From contig CM042687.1 in NCBI GenBank assembly GCA_023614405.1, forward strand, positions 262,055,480-262,119,479: a DNA stretch of 64,000 nucleotides, given 5' to 3'. Positions 54,288 through 64,000 of the stretch are shown one piece after another. This stretch comes from Avena insularis. Taxonomy: Eukaryota > Streptophyta > Magnoliopsida > Poales > Poaceae. The stretch's first letter is position 1; every line of letters starts with the position of its first letter. Below the pieces are notes generated by a model, which was not told the DNA's origin, ran no database searches, and saw only the letters and a list, made by a program, of their open reading frames with translations. Both the position numbers and the translations under genes were made by a program.

Positions 54288-57200
54288 CTAGGGGTAAAAG
54301 CGTCGCAGTCGTGTGGCGTTCCAAGGATTGGAGTATTCGAATCCTGATTTGATGTTCATGAGGCGATAGGCGCCACCGGGGATGACTTCAGTGACGATGT
54401 AGGGTCCTTCCCAGGGTGACTCGAGCTTCTTGTGTCCTTGCTTGAGTTGCAGGATGAGGTCTCCTCCGACAAAGGACCTTGGGCACAGCCGGCGGATGTG
54501 GTAGTTGCGGAGGCTCTGTTGGTACACCGTTAAGCGGGTCGCGGCGATGTCGCGTGCCTTGTCGAGTGTGTCGACGACGTCTTTGAGTGGGGCCGATGAT
54601 TCGTCCTCGCTATAAGCAACGACCCATGGGGCCTTGTAGCGTAGCGGGTAGCACAGCTTCGGCTCCGTGCACCATGAAGAAGGGCTTATAGCCGGTTGAG
54701 CTGTTTGGCATTGTACGCAGGCTCCAGAGGAAGGAGGGTAGCTCGTCTGCCAAGGGTCCCGCAAGCCTTTCGAGTGGGAAAAGTAGGCGCTTCTTGATGC
54801 TATTGCCTATGAGGCCATTGTCCTTTTCGACCTATCCGTTGGTCTGTGGGTGCGCCACGGAGGCGTATGATATATTGATCCCGAGGTTCCCGCAGAAGTC
54901 TTGGAATTCCTTCGAGATGAAGTTCAAGCCGTTGTCTGTTATGATGCTATGGGGCACACCAAACCTGTAGACAATGGACTCGAAAAACATGACGGCCATT
55001 TTGCCGCATTGGTTGGTGATGGGCATGGCCTCGATCCACTTCGAGAATTTGTCGACTGTAACCAGGAGGAAGACGTGGCCTCCTGGCGAGGACTTTGGCA
55101 GTTTTCTGATCATGTCGAGGCCCCACTGGGAAAAGGTCCAAGCTAATGGTATAGGCCTTAGCTTGGATCCTGGCGTGTGTGGCTTGTCCGCATACCTCTG
55201 ACAAGCGTTGCACCTCTGGACTATGTCCTTGGCATCATTAATTGTGGTTGGCCAGTAGAACCTAGCTCGTAGAGCTTTGGCGACTAGGGCACAGCTGCCT
55301 GCGTGATGGCCGTAGATACCCTCGTGGATGTCTTTGAGGATGTTTTTGCCATCACTGATGGTGACGCATCGCTGGAGCACACCTGAAATGCTGTGCTTGT
55401 ACAGCTCGCCATTGATGATGGTGAAGGCCTTTGACCGGCGAGGTATGCGCCGGGTGTCTATCGGTTCCTCAGGTAGCTGATTATTTAGCAGGTACCGAAG
55501 GTATGGTTGCGTCCATGTTTCTTCAACTGCCATGACTTGCATCAGGCTCACCAACTCGACCTCCGTGTCAAGCTTTTTAGTTCCTTCTTGTCCTTCGGGT
55601 AGCGTAGCCTCCGAGTGTTCTGCTTCTTCGGTGGAGCCTTTTGGGAATTTCCTCTTGATGGAGGGTACGCAGATTTGTTCGAGGAACACTCCTGGTGGCA
55701 CCCGGGTGCAGGTGGAGCCAATGTTGGCGAGCCTGTCGGCTTCCTCGTTGCTTTCCCTGCCGACATGCCGAAGCTCTCAGCCGCCAAAGTCTCCTTTGAG
55801 TGAGTTGTAGAGCGCGCGGTACGCGATCATGTTGGCACTGTGAGCGTCATACTCGTTCATCGTATGCTGGACGACAAGGTTCAAATCGCCGTAGATGATG
55901 AGGCGTGTTGAGCTGCACACCTTGGCCATCCTCATGCCATGGATGAGGGCTTCGTATTCGGCCTCGTTGCTGGAGGCGCGAAATTTCATCCGAAGGACGT
56001 ACTTCATATTATCGCCTTGAGGGGACGTCAGTATGACACCGCCCCTGCTCCAGCCTCGTGCTTGGAGCCGTCGAAGTGCATCGTCTAGGACTGCGACATG
56101 TCCAGAGTGTCCGGTAGCTGGAGCTCCATCCAGTGGACGATGAAGTCAGGGAGGATCTGGGACTTGATGGCGGTGCGCCGCTCATAGATTATGTCTCGAG
56201 GAGACAACTCGATGCTCTAGAGGGATACGCGCCCCGTGGCTTCAGGGTTGTTCAGGATATTAGACAGCGGGGCATCGTTGACAACCATGATCTGATGCTC
56301 TTGGAATTAGTGGCTCAGCTGTCGTGCTGTCATGAATACGCCGTAGGAGAGCTTCTGGTAGTAAGGGTACCTCTGCTTTGTCAAGTTTAGTACCTCGCTG
56401 AGGTAGTAGATTGGGCGTTGGACCCCGTGGGTCTTGCCATCTTCGGGTCGCTCGACCACGATTACGGTGCTGACCACCTGACGAGTGGCTGCGATGTATA
56501 GCAGCAAAGGTTCTTGTTACTTAGGCGTGACTAGGACAGGTGATGTGGAGATAAGCCGCTTGAGGTCTTCGAATGCATCGTCCGCTTCGGGTGTCCACTC
56601 GAACTTGTCCGTCTTGCACAATAGCTGATAGAAGGGGAGGGCCTTCTCACCCATTCGGCTGATAAATCTGCTCAGCGCCGCAATCCGCCCAGCTAGCTGC
56701 TGGACGCCTTTGAGGTTCTTTGGCTTCTCCATAGCCAGTATGGCCCTGATTTTCTTCGGGTTCACTTTGATGCCCCGTTGGGAGATGAAGTACCCAAGTA
56801 ATTGGCCAGATGGGACGCCGAGAGCGCACTTGGCTATGTTCAGTTTGATCTTGTAGCGATCAAGGTTATCGAACGTCTTGCGGAGATCGTCGATTAGGGT
56901 CCTGTCCTCCCTGGTCTTGATTACTATGTGGTCGACATAGACCTGAATGTTGCGACCGATCTGGTCCTTCAAACATTCTTGCATGCACCTCTGGTATGTG
57001 GCACCTACGTTCTTTAGCCCGAAGGGCATGGTGTTGTAGCAGAATACCCCGAAAGGAGTGATGAATGCCGTTTTCTCCTGATCCTCGACCTTCAACCGAA
57101 TTTGGTTGTAGCCTGAGTAGGCATCAAGGAAGGAGAGCTTCTCGCATCCTGCAATCGAATCGATGATTTGATCGATCCGCGGTAGAGGGAAGTGGTCCTT

Positions 57201-58286
57201 GGTATAGTGCTTGTTGAGCGATGTGAAGTCCACACACGTCCGTAGGATGTCCGTGTCCTTTTTTGGGACCAGTATGGTCTTTTCCAGCCACTCGCTTTCC
57301 TTGATTTCTCTGATGAAGTTGGCATCGATTAGTCTGTTGACTTTGATACCAACGGCTTCGGCTCTTGGCTCGGACAGTCGATGCATTGACTGTTTGACTG
57401 GCTTTGCATCTGGGAACACATTGAGTGCATGCTCGCCGAATTCCCTGGGAACTCCTGGCATGTCCGCAGGACACTAGGCGAAGATTTCCCGGTGCTCATG
57501 GAGGAATTCGATGAGCGCGCTTTCCTATGCAGGACTCAGGTTGTTGGCGATCAACGCCGTCTTGGAGGTGTCCGACGGGTGGACCTGCACCTTCTTGGTG
57601 TTGACCATGGAGTAGAATGACATGTCGGGTGCATTTTGCCTGGCGACTGGGGGTGCCCCATTGTCTATCACCTCTCTGAGTCTTGTGAGCGCCTCTTGCA
57701 TGCCGAACGACTGAGAGATTTAGTTGAAGTCTCTGTCGCAGCTGTCTAACCTGGTGAAGCTTCCTTGGATGGTGATGACGCCCCTAGGTCCTAGCATCTT
57801 CAGTAGCAGGTATGCGTAGTGCGGTACTGCCAAGAATCTTGTGAATGCCACGTGCTCGAGGATGGCGTGGTACTGTGATGGCCAGTCCACCACTTCGAAT
57901 TCTAGCCGCTCACGCCTGAAGTTTTCGGGCTGGCCAAAGATGACGTCGAGCCATATCTTGCCCAGGGGGTATATGCCCTTCCCTAGGACTATGCCATGGA
58001 ATATCGTGTCTGACTTCTCCAGGCTGCACAACGGGATCCGCATCACTGCAAGTGTGCTGGCGAACATCAGATTGATGCCACTGCCGCTGTCCATGAAGAC
58101 GCGGCTCATTTCGAATCCTCCGATTTGAGCCTCGAGCACCAGGGCAGCATGACCTGGGCGAGGTATCTGGCGTGGGTGATCCGAAATATCGAACGTGATG
58201 CAGGACTCTGAGCTACTGAGGTACTCAGGTATGGCTGGTGGAGAGGTCACCACCAGGCTGACTTGGAGTGTGATCTTCTTCTGCAC
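54288..58286 (-). pseudogene. Element D pol (protease, reverse transcriptase, RNase H, integrase)
   Basis: Protease (58286-57720) has VFMDSGSGINLMF. Reverse transcriptase (57461-56517) is open for 314 residues with FLDAYSGYNQIRLK and GATYQRCMQECL, but the catalytic box reads YVDH where YVDD is expected (near 56940). RNase H follows in two blocks (56507-56307 and 56007-55777, with SSNEAEYEALIHGM). Integrase (55701-54832) has the HH-CC zinc motif (HEGIYGHHAG, CNAC), GLDMI and ITDNGLNF and stops after HPQTNG. The last block (54764-54288) has SPWEGPYIVTEVIPGGAYRL. It is better preserved than C, but stops and the altered catalytic Asp make it inactive. Confidence 0.9.
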
Positions 58287-58379
58287 CCTATTGGTTGGGC
58301 GTCCCTTCTAGATCATCAGGGCCCCTTTTAGTTGGGGGTACCCGTTTGCGCCGTTGTTTGGTGCTGGTGCGACCGGCGA

Positions 58380-59250
58380 CTACGACGGTCCACCAAGTGG
58401 TGGTGGAGGAGCTCCGTGGGCGACAGAACCTGGGGAGGGTCTGAATCTAGGGTTCACGATGTAGCGCCGCATTTGGGTGAGCCCCTCGCCGAGCTTCTGG
58501 AACTCTCGGCAGTCCTTGAGCATGTGGCTGGCCTTCTTCTTACCATCTTGTTTGTCGATGTAGAAGTGGATGGTGCAGGGACCAAACATCTTGTCGTATG
58601 CCGAAGGCTTGTCATCACGGTTGCAACGTTGCCACGTTTGCGTGGGTCGTTCGCCGTCGTGGTAGTTGCTATTGTGGTATCCGCTGTTGCGGTTGCCGTC
58701 GTCGCGTCGATCGGCGTATCCAGCCGTAACCATGTCGACTCCGACACGATCGTGATAGACACACGATCTTATTTTCCTGCGGCGTTCATGCCTATGGCCG
58801 TAGTCATCTTCGTCATCCGAATGCGCTCGGTTGACGGAATCCTTGCCATCTGCCCATCGGTTGGCGATGTCCATGAGGTGGTCAAGTGTCTTGGTCTTGA
58901 CGCGCCCGAGCTCCTCCTTGAAATCTGGGCGCCTAGCACCGTCCTTGAAGGCGTCGATTGCTCTTTCTTAGGAGATGTGTGCGGTGGAGTTTTTGATGTG
59001 GGACCAGTGTAGTATGTACGAGCGGATGGACTCGTTGCTCCGCTGGGTGCAGGCCCGCAGTTCTTCGATTGAGGTTGGCCTATTGCTGGTCCCCTTGAAG
59101 TGGTGAATGAAGATGTACGCCAGCTCTTCACAGCTTCAGATGGAGCCGGAGGATAGGCTGCTGAGCCAGACCCTGGCTGCGCATGTCCGCTACAGCTGAA
59201 GGCACTGTAAGGCGGTGTTTTTGTTTCCGCCGTGGAGCTTGATATTGGCA
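58380..59250 (-). pseudogene. Element D gag, truncated by element E
   Basis: The minus-strand text begins at the junction with NIKLHGGNKNTALQCLQL and continues YIFIHHFKGTSNRPTSIEEL. It then runs to HLMDIANRWADGKDSVNRAH, an Arg/His-rich stretch and a Cys-His cluster (CTIHFYIDKQDGKKKASHML). This is the Tat gag core and knuckle. The N-terminus lies beyond element E. A few stops are present. Confidence 0.8.
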
Positions 59251-59256
59251 TGTTAT

Positions 59257-60793
59257 TGACGCCTCGTTGGGAGACCCCAAGAGCAAGGTGTGATGAGCAC
59301 AGCAGGAAGTTTCCCCTCAGTAAGAAACCGAGGTTATCGAACCAGTAGGAGGAAGGAAATGACTCAAAGGTGTTGCTAGCAACTTGGAGACATGCACAAC
59401 ACAAACTCAAGACTTTGCCACAACAAACAGTGAGGTTGTCAGTCTCACTGGTTTGCTGTAACAAAGGATTAACTGTATGGTGTGGAAGGTAATAGTGGTT
59501 TGCAACAAGTAAACAATAACAGTGGAAGATGTATCAATGGTAAAGATTGAACCGGGGTCCATAGTTCACTAGAGGTGTTATCCTTAAGATAAACAAACAT
59601 GGCATGCTGGGTAAACAAATTACAGCGGGGCAATTGACAGCACTGAGCAAGGCATACCAATGCAATACTAGACATTCATGATCCTATGAGATTCGATTGG
59701 GCAATACAACAAGATGCATAGACCGCCATCCAACTGCATCTATGACTAGAAATCGACCTTCAGGTTATCATCCGAACCCTCTCTAGTATTAAGTTGCAAG
59801 CAACAGATAACTACTTTAAGAAAAGTGTGTAAGGTAAACAATCCACTTGTTCCATGAACAAGAGACCGTTGGTTTGTCCCTAGTGGCAACATCACATCTA
59901 CAACCTTAGAGATTTATGTCACTTCCCTTAGATTAAATAGAGGCATGAATCCACTATCTAGCATAAATACCCCCTCTTGGAGTCACTAGCATCTACTTTG
60001 CCAAGATAGCTACTAGAAACAGAGAGCATGCAAGATCACAAACAACACAGACATGATAGAATCAACAAGACAAAACCATTAATCAATCTGACATAGTAAT
60101 CTCAATATCCATCGGATCCCCGCAAACACATCATGCATGATTACAAGTAGATGATCTTGATCATGAACAGAGCTCATGGTAGCACAAAGGAGGAGATACA
60201 ACCATCTAGCTACTACATGGACCCGTAGTCCAAGGTGGAACTACTCACGCTTCATACCGGACGCTGGCATGATGAAGAAGAAGGCCTCCGGGATGATCTC
60301 CCCTCCGGCAGGGTGCTGGGAAGAGCTTCAGATACCCCCGATCTAGGGACGATGGTGGCGACAGCTATAGAGGGTTTCGTGGAATATTGATCGGGTACTT
60401 ATGGTTTTGGCATTGGGGGGTCTTTATAGGAGAAGAGGCGAGGAATGGGGGTGGCCAGGGTGGTCACACCCCCCAGGCGCAGCTAACCCTAGCCCGCGCC
60501 GCCAGGGGGTGTGGCCCCCTGGTGCCTCCCCTCCGTCTCGTACTCTGGCTCCATGTTCCCCATAGTAAAATATTGACTTTGACTTTTGTCCCGTCCAATT
60601 CCGAGAATATTGATTTTATGTCTTTCTGGAACCAAAAATAGAAGAAAATAGGCAACTGGCACTGTGGCATCTTGTTAATAGGTTAGTACCAGAAAACATA
60701 TAAAAACACCTCAAAGTGTAGACAAAACAAATCAAATTAGATACTAAACAAGCATGGAACATCAAAAATTATTGATACGTTTCCGATGTATCA
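59257..60793 (-). repeat. Element E 3' LTR
   Basis: 1537 bp from TGACGCCTCGTTGGGAG to CCGATGTATCA. It is collinear with 12624-14166 and more loosely with the A LTRs. The left edge could be 59251 in place of 59257. Confidence 0.88.
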
Positions 60794-60808
60794 AGCATCC
60801 CAAGCTTA
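60794..60808 (-). other. Element E polypurine tract
   Basis: On the minus strand TAAGCTTGGGATGCT directly precedes the LTR. Confidence 0.75.
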
Positions 60809-63595
60809 ACTCCTGCTCGTCCTCGAGTAGGTAAGTGATAAAAAGAATAATTTTTTAGGTGACATGCACCATCAAAATCAAGATCAAATCATTTGCAAGC
60901 ATTGAAAGCTAGGATCAAAGAACTCCAAACGTGAGCAAAAAGATGGAGTTCTAACAGTAAGACAAAGTAACTATGCATGCAACATGAAAGGCTACAAACA
61001 AATATCATGAATAACATGCATTGAAGAATGTTTGTTTGTTTCACATACAGAAACCATGGCATAGTGGCATTCAGCTTGCCCCTCATGGAGTAGCAAATAG
61101 ATGCATATGACACCTTCAAAGTTCATAAGAGTAACTATATACAAATAGAACAAGAACAAGTAATAGCAACAATATGCATCATTCAATAAGTTTTGGGACA
61201 ATGCACAAAGAACTAAGAATGGCAACTATGCTCTCTTAACTAGTGCCTAAAGATAGAAGGTGGAGACTCAATATAATGGTGGAAGAAAGGCCCTTCATAA
61301 GGGAAGCAGGGATTTCAAGTCTCAAAAAGAGCTTCCAAAAATTATGGTACTTGTTAGCTTTCATCTCACATTGCCCCTATCATAAGCATCTTGAAGTTAT
61401 TAAGGTTAAAGTGAACAAACTATGGAGTATATGCTTGACAAAGTATAAGTTGGCAATCTCATGTCCCTTGAATACGAGGGCCGCACCTCATGCTACTCAA
61501 ATTTGGTCACCTGTAAGTTCTTGTCATAGTAAGTACATGTGTATCATAGAGAACCGCCAACGGGGTACCCCTTGCACATGATACATGAGCTACCCCATAA
61601 TCAAAATGACAAGACAAGCAGACAATGAGCATCTCAGCAATCTTCTTATTTACCATGGGAATATGGTGTTTTTTCTCTCTTTCCTATTTTCAACATGTCT
61701 CTCTTTTTTATAAGAAGAAAGCTTCATAGATGTCATTGTGGTGATCCTGCAAGTTTCCACCATGATTAGGCATGGCTTAGGCTAGCGGCCCAGGAGTTTC
61801 TCTAACACACATACATAACTCAATGGACTTACAAGCTCCCTCTTTATTTCACACCGGTGACATCCATAGACAAAAGAGCATGATATCAACTGTGTACAAA
61901 GTACAAGTGCAATGTTGAAAGCGTTCCCCGTGACAGCACGGTTCTGCTAATTCCAACGTATAAGTGCAAGCATATACAACATATATGACACAATGGTTCA
62001 AGTTTATTAGGGGCAATAAAAATAAAGTGTGCCATCAATTTTGTGAGAGCTTTAATCACTAAGTTTTCACAAAACAAAATACTTTTTAATTGGAAGATAG
62101 ATGAAAACAAGAATATACTTGGAATGGTGTAACACACCATGCATAGGAATTTATAGTGGACACTTTGGAATAACTTGGTTTCTTAGGAGTTGGATGCATG
62201 AGTAGAGCTTACTCATACAAGTGGAGGCTAGCAAAAGACTTGGAGTGACCAACTAAGAGAGCAATAATGGCCATAATCATGCAGAGCAACAAAACATTAC
62301 TAATCAAAGCATAAAGTGGTACTGTAAGTCAAGGACTAAATGATCATAGAGGCTATGGTGACTTGATCATAGTCATAACATGGTGTGAGCATGTGCCAAG
62401 TCAAGCCAAACAAAGCATCAAAGGAGAATACCACAATACTATGCTTTTGTATGTTAAAACAACGCATGATTCCTTCAAGGCACACTAAGCAATCCCAATT
62501 GTTTGGAACAAGTCATGCTACAACAATAATCACTAAGCATATGGTCAAAACAACACCTAGCATGACATGATAAAGTCCAAGTCACAGTCAAAGCAAGCTC
62601 CTCTTGTACTACTCAAGCAAGAACTTTTTACTCTTCTCCAACACCAATCAACTTATTTGAAACAACACAGCGAGAACGGGTGTCCGAACTACTTTATTTA
62701 AGCAAACTAAATAAAAACTAAGATGCTCCAAGAACAACACAACTTGTGTATGAAACAATAAAAACGAAGTGTCTAGAAAGACCTGAGCTTTTTATTGATG
62801 AAGAAGGGGATGCCTTGGGCATCCCCAAGCTTTGACGCTTGTACCTCTTGAATATTTTTTGGTCTGACATGGGATGGCATACCCAAGCTTGAGCTTTTGT
62901 CAATTATTCATCTCATTACAGCATTCCCTCTCTACACCTGAAAATTTTCCTTCATACAAAACTTCACACAATCTTCATTAGCAACATTAGTGTATTCAAA
63001 AGATAATAGACCCTTGTGTTTAGCTTTAGAACAGAAAAACTTTCACTAAAACAAAAACTACTGTATCAATTCCCTCAAAAATCTCAATTTCCCAAAAAGA
63101 ACCCAAAAAGGAATCAATAAGAAGCAAATGCAAATAATGGCAGAAATCTGTCAAAACAGACCAGCAGGTAGAAACCGATTTTTTCGAAGACCTTATGTTG
63201 CTCAAATCAAAAAGTGTTGAACTAACGAAAGATAGCTAACATACTGGGGGATGTGGTCACAAAATATTAGCTCAATCCGTCTTACATAGATTCCTCATGA
63301 ATTTTTACTGTGGAGCACAAAAATCTGTTTTGGGACAACAACTCCCCAAATCTTACTTCCCTCTCATTAGAGGTCATTCTTGGCACAAAAAGCAAACAAA
63401 AAGGATAAGGAGAGGTCATTACTGAAGTAATAACTTCCAAGACTCAAGAAAACTCTTGGGTTATCTCCCAACAAGTACTTTTCTTTAACGCCTTTAAGTT
63501 AGGCACAAGAAGCAAGAATCAAGTATTTTCAAATGAAGAAGCATTAACATCAAATCTTGCTTTGAAAGGAGGAGCAAAAAGCAAATTATCTCTCC
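60809..63595 (-). other. Element E 3' tail
   Basis: Collinear with the A/A-prime tail (9067-11760), including the AAGCTTTGACGC phrase (11074 and 62828) and the CTGTCAAAACAGACCAGCAG phrase (11396 and 63148). No reverse transcriptase or other gene lies between the protease and this tail. Confidence 0.75.
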
Positions 63596-64000
63596 TCATG
63601 GGGAAGTGTTCAAACCTTTATTGATTGTAAATTGATATTTAATGGTTCCTTCTTTCATATCAATAATGGCACCAATAGTTCTAAGAAAAGGTCTTCCCAA
63701 ACTAATAGGACAAGAAGCATTGTATTCAATATCCAAAACATATAAATCAACAGGGACATAAGGATTGTTAACCATAATAAGAACATCATTAACACTCCCC
63801 ATGAGTTTCTTCTTAACATTATCATTAAGTGGGACATCCAAATAACAATCTTCCAAAGGTGGCAAATCAAGCATTTCATAAATCTTTCTAGGCATAATAG
63901 AGACACTAGAACCAAGGTCACATGAAGATTTGAGATCAAAATCATTCACTTGCATATTAATAATGGGTTCCCAACTATCTTCTACTTTCCTAGGTATAGA
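63596..64000 (-). pseudogene. Element E protease (Athila retropepsin), partial
   Basis: It is open from the window edge to a stop at 63596. The text DFDLKSSCDLGSSVSIMPRK holds the active-site Asp (DLGSS). NPYVPVDLYVLDIEYNASCP and GRPFLRTIGAIIDMKEG are the conserved later strands. Athila protease is normally followed by reverse transcriptase. Here the stop leads straight into the shared tail, so this element is also polymerase-less. The upstream gag is outside the window. Confidence 0.8.

Larger units (their letters stand above)
48911..64000 (-). mobile_element. Element D: Tat-type Gypsy retrotransposon with antisense gene, cut by E
   Basis: The minus-strand order from right to left is gag (59250-58380), protease, reverse transcriptase, RNase H and integrase (58286-54288). 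A plus-strand gene (50291-53955), tandem repeats (49513-49784) and the 3' LTR follow. The gag is interrupted at 59257 by element E. The 5' part and 5' LTR must lie beyond E, outside the window, so the right limit is nominal. Layout and protein text match element C, but the LTRs are unrelated. Confidence 0.85.
59257..64000 (-). mobile_element. Element E: Athila-type element inserted in D gag, runs off the window
   Basis: The 3' LTR is 59257-60793. A polypurine tract and about 2.7 kb of the shared tail follow, then a protease frame open to the window edge. The left flank is GTTAT (59252-59256); the partner is outside. The LTR is close to the A-prime type. Confidence 0.85.

Overview
This window looks like Triticeae (wheat, barley or Aegilops) nuclear DNA. 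It carries an Angela/BARE-1-type Copia long terminal repeat (LTR), several nested Athila-type and Tat-type Gypsy elements, Stowaway-like miniature elements, and one small gene with grass-like GC-rich coding sequence. Almost everything is transposon. The only ordinary cellular gene I can support is a WrbA/FQR1-type quinone reductase on the minus strand at 46912-47618.

Left nest (1-24324). A Copia element (pol remnant from 486, 3' LTR starting at 2610) is split by a plus-strand Athila-type element, here 'B' (2688-22616, target-site duplication ACATC). B is split by a minus-strand relative, 'A' (7540-19200, duplication TATCA). A contains a second, incomplete relative, 'A-prime' (5' LTR 12624-14166), next to an unclassified segment (14167-15806). 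The Copia LTR resumes at 22617 and ends at 24324, inside an N-terminal fragment of a PIF/Harbinger-type transposase gene (24325-24631).

Middle (24325-48910). Relics include a 686-bp inverted-repeat element, Stowaway-like pieces and a disrupted two-exon gene remnant. A long-inverted-repeat transposon 'F' starts at 28583 and ends at 43794. Its right arm was split by a Tat-type Gypsy element 'C' (31747-43742, duplication GGTTT). The quinone reductase gene lies in a 5-kb island to the right.

Right nest (48911-64000). A minus-strand Tat-type Gypsy element 'D' starts with its 3' LTR near 48911. Its gag gene is cut at 59257 by a minus-strand Athila-type element 'E', which runs off the window.

Two systems stand out. 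First, C and D each carry, antisense to gag-pol, a separate intron-containing gene with its own TATA box about 165 bp upstream of its ATG. In D six exons join in phase and encode a domain resembling Pfam 'putative gypsy type transposon' followed by a coiled coil. Second, A, A-prime, B and E share a tRNA-Asp-type primer site (seen in A, A-prime and B) and a long 3' tail but carry different coding modules. None shows a reverse transcriptase or integrase in this window, which suggests a modular non-autonomous family. All family names come from reading the sequence; no database search was run.
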